This document shows positions 1-8,497 of a stretch of DNA of 64,000 nt, piece by piece. The stretch is from NCBI GenBank assembly GCA_031378345.1, contig JANNDY010000013.1, forward strand, positions 124,001 to 188,000, read 5' to 3'. The position numbers and the translations under genes were made by a program. The notes under the pieces are model-generated. The model did no database searches. It was not told the DNA's origin and was given only the letters and a program-made list of their open reading frames with translations. Source of the DNA: Emticicia sp031378345 (GTDB lineage: Bacteria; Bacteroidota; Bacteroidia; Cytophagales; Spirosomataceae). How positions within the stretch are numbered: position 1 is the stretch's first letter; every line of letters starts with the position of its first letter.

Positions 1-1
1 T

Positions 2-805
2 GAAGTTCAAAAGAAACAACAATTAGCGTTATTTATCGGTTTAGGGCTTTTAGCGATTATTGGAGGCTTACTTTTTTGGCAAAATCAAACTCGGAAAAGA
101 ACAAATATTACACTTCTACATTTGAATTCTGAATTGGACGAAGCCAATAAAATCAAAGCAAAATTCTTTGCCATTCTGAGCCATGATTTACGTAGCCCTG
201 TTGCCAATCTGATTAGTTTTTTGAACTTACAAAAAGAAAATCCCGAACTTTTAACAGAAGAAATTAAAGAACGAAATCAAACAAAAATCACAGAATCTGC
301 TGAAGGTTTGCTCGAAACCATGGAATCGATGTTACTTTGGAGCAAAGGGCAAATGCAGCATTTTAAACCACAAGTCAAAGAAATTATGGTCGAAGATTTA
401 TTCCAATATTTGAAAAAATTCTTTTCAAACTCTACCAATGTTGAAATTACTTTTCATAATCCTGCTAAACTACAAGTAGTTACCGACGAAGATTATTTGA
501 AGACAATCATGCAGAATCTAACAAATAATGCTATAAAGGCATTAAAAAATAAGGAAAACGCTCAAATTCGCTGGGAAGCTAAACAAGAAAATGAGCAAAT
601 TGTGTTGGCAATTATTGATAATGGTGCAGGAATTTCTGAGGAACAAATTAAAACTTTGTATTCTGACGAAGCGGCGATTGGTTCAAAAACAGGTTTGGGT
701 TTACACCTCATTAGAGATTTGGCAAAGGCAATTGCTTGCAAAATTTCTGTAAAATCTTCGTCAAGTTTTGGTTCAGAATTTCAATTGATTTTTGTTAATA
801 GATAA
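2..805 (+). CDS. Sensor histidine kinase, C-terminal part (5' end outside window)
   Basis: The reading frame is open to the left edge, so only the C-terminal 267 residues are present. They begin with a short charged stretch and one hydrophobic membrane segment (about nt 26-82). A HisKA domain follows with H-box 'ILSHDLRSP' (phospho-accepting His near nt 182). The HATPase domain shows N-box 'NLTNNAIKAL', G1 'DNGAGIS' and G2 'GLGLHL'. The kinase should autophosphorylate and pass phosphate to a response regulator that is not in the window. A single membrane helix just before HisKA is common in Bacteroidota kinases with N-terminal TPR sensors, but that part is not visible here. The signal is unknown. 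Confidence 0.9.
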   Translation, partial: EVQKKQQLALFIGLGLLAIIGGLLFWQNQTRKRTNITLLHLNSELDEANKIKAKFFAILSHDLRSPVANLISFLNLQKENPELLTEEIKERNQTKITESAEGLLETMESMLLWSKGQMQHFKPQVKEIMVEDLFQYLKKFFSNSTNVEITFHNPAKLQVVTDEDYLKTIMQNLTNNAIKALKNKENAQIRWEAKQENEQIVLAIIDNGAGISEEQIKTLYSDEAAIGSKTGLGLHLIRDLAKAIACKISVKSSSSFGSEFQLIFVNR

Positions 806-852
806 AGTCAAAAATTCACTATTTTTGTCAGAAACATCTAAACTCCTTATCA

Positions 853-2217
853 ATGAAAAAAAACTTTATTTCAGCATTGTGTTTAATTACATCATTCTAC
901 TCTTTCTCACAAAAAATAATTAACCGAGACCCACAAATAGAGGCTTTAATAAGAAAAATTTCAAGCGATAGTTTAAAGAAATTTGACGAAAAATTAGTTT
1001 CATTTGGCACTCGCAGTACTCTTTCTACTACAACCGACGCCAAACGTGGCATTGGAGCATCTCGTCTTTGGGTTTTAGATAAATTTAAAGAATTTGCCAA
1101 ACAATCGGAAGGCAGAATGACAGCTGTTTTAGATACATTTACACTTCAACCCGACGGTAGAAGAATTGATAAAGCGATTGCAATGGCAAATGTAATGGCA
1201 ACTCTCAAAGGTTCTGACCCTAAAGATGACCGTATTTTTATGGTCAGCGGACATATTGATAGTCGTGTAACCAATGTGATGAACCGAGAATCGGATGCTC
1301 CTGGAGCAAATGATGATGGTAGTGGCACAGTTGCCGTAATCGAATTGGCAAGGGTAATGGCAAAATCAAAATTTCCTGCAACAGTAATTTTTGTAGTTGT
1401 GAGTGGCGAAGAACAAGGACTTTTGGGGGCAACTTATTTAGCCGAAAAAGCAATGAAAGAAAATTGGAATTTGGAGGCTTTGCTCAATAACGACATTATG
1501 GGTTCAAACAATTCAAACGAAACCAATATCATAGATAATACTCGTTTGAGAGTTTTCAGTGAAGGACTTCCTGCCTTTGAAATGGATAAGAAAGTTGGAG
1601 CAATTCGTCAATATGGAGCAGAAAATGATGGGAAAGCAAGGCAATTAGCTCGTTATGTCAAAGAAATTGGCGAACGTTATGTTGATAATTTGGAGGTTGT
1701 TTTGATTTACAGAAATGACCGTTTTTTGCGTGGAGGCGACCATACTCCTTTTGTTACTAAGGGCTTTACAGCAGTCCGAATGTCGGAAATGAACGAAAAC
1801 TTCTTGCATCAACACCAAGATTTAAAAACAGAAAATGGTGTAGAATACGGAGATTTGACTAAATTTATGGATTTTGAATATTTACGAAAAAATACTTGTG
1901 TAAATTTAGCAAATTTGGCAAATCTTGCAAAATCTCCCTCTATGCCACAAGATGTAATTTTAGATGTTCGAGGTCTTGGAAATTCGACTAATTTGAATTG
2001 GAAAGCCCCAAAAAGTGGAAAAGTTAAAGGTTATTATGTAATGATGCGAGAAAGTGCCATGCCCTATTGGCAAAAAAAGTTTTTTACGACCGAATTAAAA
2101 ATAAGCCTGCCCTATTCAAAAGATAATTATTATTTTGCTGTGCAATCGGTAAGTGAGGATGGAAATGAAAGTTTGCCAGTTTTGCCAAGAGTTGGACTTA
2201 GAAATGCAGGGGAATAA
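853..2217 (+). CDS. Secreted M28-family zinc aminopeptidase
   Basis: This 454-residue protein has a signal peptide (cleavage near 'SFSQ', residue 20). The M28 fold is supported by the two-zinc ligand pattern: His134 ('SGHIDSR'), Asp154 ('GANDDGSG'), catalytic Glu186 and ligand Glu187 ('SGEEQG'), Asp214 ('NNDIMG') and His297 ('GGDHTPF'). About 80 C-terminal residues look like a fibronectin type III-like module. It should release amino acids from peptides in the periplasm or outside the cell. A TAnnTTTG-type -7 element (TATTTTTG) lies at 820-827. Family call is firm; substrate preference is not known. Confidence 0.9.
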   Translation: MKKNFISALCLITSFYSFSQKIINRDPQIEALIRKISSDSLKKFDEKLVSFGTRSTLSTTTDAKRGIGASRLWVLDKFKEFAKQSEGRMTAVLDTFTLQPDGRRIDKAIAMANVMATLKGSDPKDDRIFMVSGHIDSRVTNVMNRESDAPGANDDGSGTVAVIELARVMAKSKFPATVIFVVVSGEEQGLLGATYLAEKAMKENWNLEALLNNDIMGSNNSNETNIIDNTRLRVFSEGLPAFEMDKKVGAIRQYGAENDGKARQLARYVKEIGERYVDNLEVVLIYRNDRFLRGGDHTPFVTKGFTAVRMSEMNENFLHQHQDLKTENGVEYGDLTKFMDFEYLRKNTCVNLANLANLAKSPSMPQDVILDVRGLGNSTNLNWKAPKSGKVKGYYVMMRESAMPYWQKKFFTTELKISLPYSKDNYYFAVQSVSEDGNESLPVLPRVGLRNAGE

Positions 2218-2220
2218 CCT

Positions 2221-2266
2221 CGGCTTCGCTCAGTTACTGAAAATTCGTAATTTGTAAATAATTTTC
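2221..2266. repeat. GC-rich palindrome-like island plus small hairpin
   Basis: Immediately after the M28 stop codon comes a GC-rich stretch ending in 'GGCTTCGCTCAG', followed by an inverted repeat with 7-base arms (GAAAATT / AATTTTC) around an ATTCGTA/ATTTGTA heptad pair. Its composition is unlike the surrounding AT-rich spacer. The GC-rich part resembles interspersed 'CTGAGCGAAGCC'-type repeats seen in many Bacteroidota genomes (recalled, not searched). It may also act in transcript termination. Confidence 0.35.
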
Positions 2267-2285
2267 ACCCTAAACCTAAACAAAA

Positions 2286-2645
2286 ATGGAAATTTTAGCT
2301 AAAATCTTAGTTGCACTTGTTGCAATCGAGCATTGTTACATTCTTTGGCTCGAAATGTTTGCATGGACAACCAAAGGTCCAAAAACATTTAAAGGTCTTA
2401 AAAAAGAATTATTTGAACCAACCAAAGCATTAGCAGCCAATCAAGGTCTTTATAATGGCTTCTTGGCAGCAGGTTTAGTTTGGTCATTATTAATTCAAAA
2501 CCACGAGTGGTCATTTTATGTGGCTATTTTTTTTCTATCTTGTGTAATTGTAGCAGGAATTTATGGGGGAATGACCGCAGGAAAAAGAATTTTTTATGTG
2601 CAAGCAGTTCCTGCAATTTTAGCTTTAATTGCTTTGCATTTATAG
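2286..2645 (+). CDS. DUF1304 family small membrane protein
   Basis: The protein has 119 residues and four predicted hydrophobic helices. Its N-terminus has the DUF1304 signature: helix one followed by 'AIEHCYILWLEMFAW'. Family members are about 115-125 residues, so this is full length. The function of DUF1304 is unknown; it is an inner-membrane protein by topology. The gene stands alone between the M28 peptidase and the convergent ammonium transporter gene, and ends in a shared terminator. Confidence 0.85.
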   Translation: MEILAKILVALVAIEHCYILWLEMFAWTTKGPKTFKGLKKELFEPTKALAANQGLYNGFLAAGLVWSLLIQNHEWSFYVAIFFLSCVIVAGIYGGMTAGKRIFYVQAVPAILALIALHL

Positions 2646-2662
2646 AAAATTGTTCTACAAAG

Positions 2663-2691
2663 AAAATGCCCACCAATTTGGCGGGCATTTT
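2663..2691. terminator. Bidirectional terminator between DUF1304 gene and amt
   Basis: Arms AAAATGCCC-A-CC and GG-C-GGGCATTTT pair around a 5-base loop with one mismatch. The T-run on either strand lets it serve both convergent genes. Confidence 0.8.
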
Positions 2692-2771
2692 GACTTTTGG
2701 AGTACAACAAAACCACAATAAAAGTACGGTTTGAACCGCAATTGTGATTTTTTTGTAAAAGTAATAATAAT

Positions 2772-4097
2772 TTAAGCTTCAACCAATGATTCATCATGCT
2801 GACTAACATCCAAACCAACTTTTTCATCGGTTTCAGAAACACGTAGTGGTAAAATCAAATCTGTTAATTTCAACATTACAAATGACATAGCAAATGCAAA
2901 AACAGAAACAATAACTAATGCAATTACATGATTGACAAACAATTTTGATTCACCAAAAGCTAAACCTTGGTCAACTACGGCAGCATTAATACCTTTATTT
3001 GCAAAAATACCTGTCATCAGCATACCTACCATTCCACCAACTCCATGGCAAGGAAATACATCCAAAGTATCATCTAAGGCTGTTTTAGTTTTTAGGTGAG
3101 CCAGATAGTTAGAAACAATTGCAGAAATTGTCCCTATAAATATTGAGTGAGGAATCGTTACAAAACCAGCTCCTGGAGTAATAGCAACTAAACCAACGAC
3201 TACACCAATACAAAAGCCAAGAGCCGAAACTTTTTTGCCACGAGCAACATCAAATAAAACCCAAGCCAAACCAGCAGCCGCAGCAGCAGTATTTGTAGTT
3301 GCAAACGCCGATGCAGCCAAAGTACCTGCACTAAGTGCCGAACCTGCATTAAAACCAAACCAACCGAACCATAATAAACCAGTTCCTAAAAGTACATAAG
3401 GAATATTTGCAGGTGGTAAAAAGCTACCTTCTACATGTGTACGACGACGACGTAAGTAAATGGCTCCTGCCAAAGCTGCCCAACCTGCCGACATGTGAAC
3501 TACAGTTCCACCAGCAAAATCAAGCACACCCATTTTGAAAAGGAAACCTTCAGGATGCCATGTCCAGTGAGCTAAAGGTGCATAAACGAACAAACTAAAT
3601 AAAATAATGAAGAGCACATAAGACTTAAAATTAATACGTTCTGCTAATGAGCCCGTTACCAACGCAGGTGTAATAACAGCAAATTTCAATTGAAAAAATG
3701 CAAAAACTACCAAAGGAATGGTTGGTGCTAATGACCAAGGCTTACTTTCTAAAACTCCTGCAAACATAAAGTGAGTTAGGGGATTGCCAATATAACCTCC
3801 AATTGACTCACCAAAAGCTAAACTATAGCCAACTGTAACCCAAAGGATAGAAATTACACCCATTGCAATAAAACTTTGCAACATTGTAGAAATTACATTC
3901 TTGGTATTGACCATTCCACCATAGAAATATGCCAAACCTGGTGTCATAATTAAAACTAAAGCTGTACTAATAAGCATCCAAGCAGTGTCGCCCGAATTGA
4001 TGCCTTCTGTAACAATTGTAGTAGGAACAGCGGGCAGAAAAACTGCCAAAGCTGCAATCACTAACAAAATAATCAGGGGTAAGGGATTTTTACGCAT
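2772..4097 (-). CDS. amt: Ammonium transporter (Amt/MEP/Rh family)
   Basis: The 441-residue polytopic protein has about 11 hydrophobic segments after an N-terminal hydrophobic leader. Amt signatures are present: 'FYGGMVNTKN', the pore histidine in 'VVHMSAGWAAL', and the second pore histidine in 'FPCHGVGGMVG'. It conducts ammonia/ammonium across the inner membrane. It lies 63 bases downstream of a porin gene on the same strand, so the two are probably cotranscribed to bring ammonium across both membranes. No glnK (PII) gene is beside it, although amt-glnK pairing is common elsewhere. Confidence 0.95.
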   Translation of the reverse strand: MRKNPLPLIILLVIAALAVFLPAVPTTIVTEGINSGDTAWMLISTALVLIMTPGLAYFYGGMVNTKNVISTMLQSFIAMGVISILWVTVGYSLAFGESIGGYIGNPLTHFMFAGVLESKPWSLAPTIPLVVFAFFQLKFAVITPALVTGSLAERINFKSYVLFIILFSLFVYAPLAHWTWHPEGFLFKMGVLDFAGGTVVHMSAGWAALAGAIYLRRRRTHVEGSFLPPANIPYVLLGTGLLWFGWFGFNAGSALSAGTLAASAFATTNTAAAAAGLAWVLFDVARGKKVSALGFCIGVVVGLVAITPGAGFVTIPHSIFIGTISAIVSNYLAHLKTKTALDDTLDVFPCHGVGGMVGMLMTGIFANKGINAAVVDQGLAFGESKLFVNHVIALVIVSVFAFAMSFVMLKLTDLILPLRVSETDEKVGLDVSQHDESLVEA

Positions 4098-4160
4098 AAT
4101 GGTTTTGAGGTTTAAATGTTGTACAAAAAAAAGTATTAGTTCAGGTATAAAATTGAAAAA

Positions 4161-5291
4161 TTAGAATTTAAAAATCAATGCTCCACCAAAAGTTGATTGA
4201 GAATCTTTTGTGAATTTGCCATCTTTATCTTCAAATTGAGCCATATTTGCTTTAGATTTAGCATAAGAATCTAAACGAAACTCTGGCTTGAATAATAAAT
4301 TATCTGAAATAATAACATTTCCTGTCAAAGTAAATGAGTTTACTGAAGTACCGTTCCCTTCTCTGTTTTTCAAGGCACGAATACCCGATTTATTATCAAA
4401 ATACTCATACCGTACTCCAAGACCAAATTTTTCAGCCAAAGATGCTTGTGCATAAATTGCAGCCCCTCCCCAAGTAAGTTTATCCTGAGAACCATAAGCG
4501 GCATTTACACCTAACAAAAATTTCTCAGTAATTTGATACGATGTAGTTAAATCAAATAATGAATAATAAGATTTTGTATCAACTCCTTCATCACTACCAA
4601 TCCAGTTCAAATAAACATTCCAACCAGTTGCTGGAGAAACATAAAATTGTCCCATTACACCTAACTTTGAATTGTTATCATCTTTTGTGTCAATTCCATT
4701 TACCAAACCGAATGTAAGTGAAGATTTACCAGAAGTAGCTACTGTTGCCTTAATACCAGTATGGTAGTAAGGTCCATTAGTGAAAAGATTCGACAATGAA
4801 TAATTAAAGTTTACAGGAGCATCAATCACTTCATAGCCAATATGTGTTCCCCATTGACCAGCAGTTATTGATAATTTGTCAGAGGCTTTCCAAGTCAAAT
4901 AAGCTTGTTTGATTGCAAGGGCAGTACCACTTGCCTCTTTTCCACCAACCAAAACACGACCAACGGCATTTCCATAATTGCCCAAGTCGCCGTGATTACC
5001 AAATGTTAAGTCAATTACTCCATCAACTTTTGCAGTTGAATAGGTCATTTTTGTTTGAGCCAAACCAACTTGAAATTGACCAGAACGATAGTCGAATGCA
5101 CGCTCATAACCTGAAGCACCAAGATTAGATTTAGATTTTGGAGCATTGAGGTTTCCAAAGAAATAGGTATCTACATAACCTGAAAATGTGAATGGGCTTT
5201 TTTTCTCTTCTTCTGGTTTTGTTGTAGTATCCTGTGAATAAGTGTTTACAGCGGTAAACAATGAAAGTACGGTAAAAAATGTTAATCTCAT
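4161..5291 (-). CDS. Outer-membrane beta-barrel porin paired with Amt
   Basis: The 376-residue protein has a signal peptide (cleavage near 'NTYSQ', residue 20) and a sequence dominated by alternating polar/aromatic beta strands. It ends in a hydrophobic Phe ('ALIFKF'), typical of outer-membrane barrels. It resembles the bacterial porin-2 family (BBP2-like) found next to amt in Bacteroidota. Inferred role: passage of ammonium or another small nitrogen compound across the outer membrane for the downstream Amt. A pair of direct repeats lies about 180-230 bases upstream of the start. Confidence 0.75.
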   Translation of the reverse strand: MRLTFFTVLSLFTAVNTYSQDTTTKPEEEKKSPFTFSGYVDTYFFGNLNAPKSKSNLGASGYERAFDYRSGQFQVGLAQTKMTYSTAKVDGVIDLTFGNHGDLGNYGNAVGRVLVGGKEASGTALAIKQAYLTWKASDKLSITAGQWGTHIGYEVIDAPVNFNYSLSNLFTNGPYYHTGIKATVATSGKSSLTFGLVNGIDTKDDNNSKLGVMGQFYVSPATGWNVYLNWIGSDEGVDTKSYYSLFDLTTSYQITEKFLLGVNAAYGSQDKLTWGGAAIYAQASLAEKFGLGVRYEYFDNKSGIRALKNREGNGTSVNSFTLTGNVIISDNLLFKPEFRLDSYAKSKANMAQFEDKDGKFTKDSQSTFGGALIFKF

Positions 5292-5471
5292 AATTTTCTT
5301 TGGTTTAAATTAATTATTGGTTAGATTTAATTTTATGCAAATCTTTAACAAAAAATAATAAAAACCAAATATTAGGTATAATAAAATGTAGTTATTTTTA
5401 TTTTTTTAGTAAAATAATCAAATATATGTTTCATAATGAAACTAATTATTAAAATAATACAATTTTAATTA

Positions 5472-5521
5472 AAACAAATATTATTCTGTATTTGTCTTAT
5501 TTAAACAAATAATATTCTGTA
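5472..5521. promoter_or_regulatory. Direct repeat pair upstream of porin-amt operon
   Basis: Two 19-base copies (AAACAAATAtTATTCTGTA at 5472-5490 and AAACAAATAaTATTCTGTA at 5503-5521) differ at one base and start 31 bases apart, about three helical turns. They lie 180-230 bases upstream of the porin start in a 368-base gene-free spacer (5292-5659). The layout suits cooperative regulator binding on one DNA face, but no regulator is known. Confidence 0.4.
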
Positions 5522-5567
5522 ATACAATTATATATAAAAATAGTACAATTTCAAGAACTTAAAATAA

Positions 5568-5587
5568 GACGGAATTTCAAACCCGTC
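5568..5587. repeat. Short GACGG...CCGTC palindromic repeat
   Basis: This is an imperfect 20-base palindrome, GACGGAATTTCAAACCCGTC, just beyond the ferredoxin terminator. A related, better-paired copy (GACGGATT-TCCT-AATCCGTC) lies at 25247-25266 between two amidoligase genes. This suggests a small interspersed repeat family. Confidence 0.4.
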
Positions 5588-5598
5588 CAAATAAACAA

Positions 5599-5634
5599 AA
5601 AAATCCCCAACAGAAATTCTGTTAGGGATTTTTT
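5599..5634 (-). terminator. Terminator of the ferredoxin gene
   Basis: Arms AAAAATCCC-C-AACAG and CTGTT-A-GGGATTTTT form a strong hairpin 26 bases past the ferredoxin stop, with a T-run on the minus strand. Confidence 0.85.
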
Positions 5635-5659
5635 ATAACAATAATATTTACTTAAAACT

Positions 5660-6010
5660 TTATGCTTCTGCATGAAGCCATGCTTTTTTGGCTAAAAGTG
5701 TTTCATCATCTTCTTCATGTTCTGGGTCAGGAATACAACAATCAACTGGACAAACTGCCGCACATTGTGGTTCTTCATGAAAACCATGACACTCCGTGCA
5801 TTTATCAGAAACAATATAATAAAATTCATCGGAAACTGGCTGCATTGGGTCTTTACCACCAAGCATTGTTCCGTCACCTAATTCAACATCTACCAATTTT
5901 GTTCCGCCGCCCCAAGTCCACTCTACACCACCTTCATAAATTGCTGTGTTTGGACATTCTGGCTCGCAAGCACCACAATTGATGCATTCGTCGGTTATCA
6001 TTATTGCCAT
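5660..6010 (-). CDS. Ferredoxin with two 4Fe-4S cluster motifs
   Basis: The 116-residue cytoplasmic electron carrier has one classical motif at Cys9-Cys12-Cys15 with Cys19 ('CINCGACEPECP'). A second motif has a longer spacing: Cys71, Cys74, Cys83 and Cys87. The insertion between the second and third Cys and an extra Cys91-Cys92 pair are typical of the Bacteroidota ferredoxins of about 115 residues. The C-terminus is acidic. It is divergent from the acyl-CoA reductase gene, with start codons about 120 bases apart. It may supply electrons to a neighbouring or distant oxidoreductase; the partner cannot be named from sequence. Confidence 0.9.
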   Translation of the reverse strand: MAIMITDECINCGACEPECPNTAIYEGGVEWTWGGGTKLVDVELGDGTMLGGKDPMQPVSDEFYYIVSDKCTECHGFHEEPQCAAVCPVDCCIPDPEHEEDDETLLAKKAWLHAEA

Positions 6011-6048
6011 ACTCTCTCTATATATTTAATAGTTTACTAAACTTTAAA

Positions 6049-6089
6049 CAAATATAAGGCTTCAAAGTTTCAGTTTAGGTGTATTTTTG
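6049..6089. promoter_or_regulatory. Back-to-back -7 elements for ferredoxin and acyl-CoA reductase genes
   Basis: On the minus strand TATATTTG (6049-6056) points at the ferredoxin gene, and on the plus strand TATTTTTG (6082-6089) points at the reductase gene. Both match the Bacteroidota -7 consensus TAnnTTTG. No clear TTG at -33 was found for either, so confidence is limited. Confidence 0.4.
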
Positions 6090-6126
6090 TAAGATTTTAT
6101 CAACGAAAAACAATTTTCTCAAAAAA

Positions 6127-7146
6127 ATGCAATTAAAAGTACAAATCTCAACATTTTCAAAGCTCGGCAACTATATTTTAGATAATTCTAACGAAAATGA
6201 AATTAAATCTTTAACGGCTTCTGTTCGGAACGAAAATGCTTGGTTTACAGAAGATAACGTACGTTTAGCATTAGAAAATATCTCGAAAGTTTTTTTAAAT
6301 AAACAAATTTTAGAAGAATTTATAGCAAAACATGGAATAATTGTGAATAATTCTCCAAAAAAAATTGGTCTTGTTTTGGCAGGAAATATTCCCGCAGTAG
6401 GTTTTCATGATTTACTTTGCGTGCTTTTAAGTGGAAATATTGCTTTGCTAAAACTTAGTTCGGGCGATTCAGTTCTAATGAAATTTTTGATAAATAAACT
6501 CATTGAATTAAACCCTGATTTTAGAGAAATTATCCGAATTGTAGAACGGCTCAACGATGCAGATGCCTTAATTGCTACAGGAAGTGACAATACTGCTAAG
6601 CATTTTGAATATTATTTTGCTAAAAAACCTAATATTATTCGCAAAAATCGCTCGTCAGTTGCCATTTTCAGAGGTGATGAAACTCGAACAGATTTAGGAA
6701 ATTTAGGAAACGATATTTTTCAATATTTTGGTTTGGGTTGCAGAAATGTATCTAAATTTTATGTACCTCAAGGCTATACTTTTGATAAATTCTACGAAGC
6801 CATTGAATATTGGAATACGATTTGCCTGCACCACAAATACAATAATAATTATGATTATAATAAATCAATTTATTTAGTCAATGGCGTAAAGCATCTTGAC
6901 AATGGTTTTTTACTATTGAAGGAGGATAAGGCATTAGTTTCACCAATTTCGGTCTGTTTTTGGGAAACATATAATAATGAAGCACATTTGAAGGAATTGA
7001 TTAAAAACCAAGCAGAAAAAATTCAATGTATTGTTTCCAAAAATGGCTTTTTTGAAAATTCTTATAGTTTTGGAGATGCTCAAATGCCAAATTTGGAGGA
7101 TTTTGCTGATGGAATTGACACAATGAAGTTTTTGAAAAATGTGTAA
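6127..7146 (+). CDS. LuxC-like acyl-CoA reductase
   Basis: This 339-residue protein belongs to the LuxC/acyl-CoA reductase family (aldehyde dehydrogenase-like fold). It has the glycine-rich 'IGLVLAGNIPAVGFHD' segment and 'LLSGNIALLKLSS' near residues 90-130, and a 'GLGCRNVSKFYVP' segment that carries a likely catalytic Cys. The family reduces acyl-CoA to aldehyde with NAD(P)H. The frame stays open 48 bases further upstream, but that overlaps the -7 promoter element at 6082-6089, so ATG 6127 is chosen. In Bacteroidota this gene is often beside a ferredoxin gene, as here. There are no other lux genes, so bioluminescence is not implied. Confidence 0.85.
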   Translation: MQLKVQISTFSKLGNYILDNSNENEIKSLTASVRNENAWFTEDNVRLALENISKVFLNKQILEEFIAKHGIIVNNSPKKIGLVLAGNIPAVGFHDLLCVLLSGNIALLKLSSGDSVLMKFLINKLIELNPDFREIIRIVERLNDADALIATGSDNTAKHFEYYFAKKPNIIRKNRSSVAIFRGDETRTDLGNLGNDIFQYFGLGCRNVSKFYVPQGYTFDKFYEAIEYWNTICLHHKYNNNYDYNKSIYLVNGVKHLDNGFLLLKEDKALVSPISVCFWETYNNEAHLKELIKNQAEKIQCIVSKNGFFENSYSFGDAQMPNLEDFADGIDTMKFLKNV

Positions 7147-7158
7147 TTTTGAAAAAAA

Positions 7159-7202
7159 CTCTGAATTCAGCACAGCTACGGTAGAACGTTCAGAATTCAG
7201 GG
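7159..7202. repeat. Heptad-repeat hairpin with GC-rich loop (element A)
   Basis: Arms CTCTGAATTCAG (7159-7170) and CAGAATTCAGGG (7191-7202) are inverted copies with two mismatches, built on a TTCAGAA/TTCAGGG 7-base period. They enclose a 20-base GC-richer loop containing GCTACGG and GAAC. The element sits between the convergent reductase and VWA genes and could double as a terminator. The GCTACGG core recurs in element B at 10023-10088. Confidence 0.6.
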
Positions 7203-7207
7203 CTCTT

Positions 7208-8398
7208 TCAAAACTTCAACTTACTATTTTTCAAGCATCTCATAGCTTTTTCTATACCATTTATTGTCAAAGGAAACATTCGATTATATGACCACTCACG
7301 TATTTGCTGAATGGTATGCGTATATTGCCAATAGCCATCGGTTACAGGATTTAACCAAACCATATTTGGAAATTTTGTTTTGAAACGCTCCAACCAAGTC
7401 AGACCAGATTCTGCATTATAATGTTCTACGCTTCCACGAGGTTCGGCAAGTTCCCACGGCGACATAGAGGCATCACCAATAAATATTACTTTGTAGTCCT
7501 TATTATATTTGTTAAGTACGTCCCAAGTAGAAATACGGTCTTCGTAGCGACGGTGATTATCTTTCCATAAAGTTTCGTAAACGCAATTATGAAAATAGAA
7601 AAACTCTAAGTTTTTGAATTGATGTTTTGCCGATGAAAAAAGCATTGAACATTGGTCAATAAAATCATCCATAGAGCCCCCAACATCAAGCAAAAGTAAA
7701 ACTTTTACTCGATTTTGCTTGGAGGCTTGCATTTTTATATCCAAAAGTCCTGCATTATTACTTGTACGCTCAATGGTCTCTCCCAAATTCAATTCGTCTT
7801 CAACGCCTTCACGGGACAAGATTCTTAACCTTCTCAAAGCCATTTTGGTATTTCGAGTATTGAGTTCAAGATTGTCGTCATAATTTTTAAAATCACGTTT
7901 GTCCCAAACTTTTACGGCAGATTTCCCTCCACCCTTCCCTCCTATCCTGACACCCGCAGGATTAAAACCTCCATTTCCAAAAGGTGAAGTTCCTCCAGTG
8001 CCAACCCATTTGCTGCCTCCTTCGTGTCTTTCTTTTTGTTCCTCAAGAGTTTTCTTTAACCTTTCTAATAATTCTTCTAAACCTCCAGCAGCTTTTATTG
8101 CTTCTTTTTCTTCTTCTGACAATTCACGTAATAACTTATTAATCAACCAATTATCATCAATTGCAAGTAGTTTTCCGATAGAAATATTTTCTAAATCTCC
8201 GAAAAACTGTCCAAAAAGTTTATCAAATAAATCAAGGTTTTGCTCGTGTTTTACATAAATCGCTCGACTTAAAAAGTAAAAATCTTCGGTATTATAAGAC
8301 ACAACTTCTTTATCAAGAGCTTCCAACATAGTCAGATGCTCACGAATATTAACTTTTAAGTTATTATTTCGAAGATGAAAGAAGAAGTTTGTTAGCAT
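7208..8398 (-). CDS. VWA-domain protein (CoxE-like), partner of MoxR ATPase
   Basis: The protein has 396 residues from ATG 8398. An upstream in-frame ATG at 8476 would add 26 residues lying over a hairpin repeat and is rejected. The N-terminal half is mixed charged helices with a Gly/Lys-rich stretch around residues 150-195. The C-terminal half is a von Willebrand factor A domain with MIDAS 'DVGGSMD' and 'VIFIGDASMS'. It resembles CoxE-type VWA proteins that work with MoxR AAA+ ATPases in metal-centre or complex assembly. The ATPase gene lies about 100 bases upstream on the same strand. The target of the pair is unknown. Confidence 0.85.
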   Translation of the reverse strand: MLTNFFFHLRNNNLKVNIREHLTMLEALDKEVVSYNTEDFYFLSRAIYVKHEQNLDLFDKLFGQFFGDLENISIGKLLAIDDNWLINKLLRELSEEEKEAIKAAGGLEELLERLKKTLEEQKERHEGGSKWVGTGGTSPFGNGGFNPAGVRIGGKGGGKSAVKVWDKRDFKNYDDNLELNTRNTKMALRRLRILSREGVEDELNLGETIERTSNNAGLLDIKMQASKQNRVKVLLLLDVGGSMDDFIDQCSMLFSSAKHQFKNLEFFYFHNCVYETLWKDNHRRYEDRISTWDVLNKYNKDYKVIFIGDASMSPWELAEPRGSVEHYNAESGLTWLERFKTKFPNMVWLNPVTDGYWQYTHTIQQIREWSYNRMFPLTINGIEKAMRCLKNSKLKF

Positions 8399-8412
8399 AG
8401 AAAAATTAATAT

Positions 8413-8490
8413 GTGAATGAGGTATTGAGTGAATGTGTGATTTTATTAAAATATTTTCATTCACCCATTCACTCAATCACAATTCAGTCA
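8413..8490. repeat. Octamer-repeat inverted arms (element G)
   Basis: Two arms built of GTGAATGA-like 8-base units face each other: 8424-8440 and 8461-8477 pair over 17 positions with one mismatch, around a 20-base AT-rich loop. The element fills the spacer between the MoxR and VWA genes. A stem of this size could attenuate transcription or protect mRNA between the two cistrons. Confidence 0.6.
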
Positions 8491-8497
8491 ATAAAAT

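Noticed and set aside
5292..5659. Small gene or RNA in the porin upstream region
   Set aside because: AT-rich with many stops and no conserved-looking frame; only the direct repeats, the short palindrome and the ferredoxin terminator stand out.
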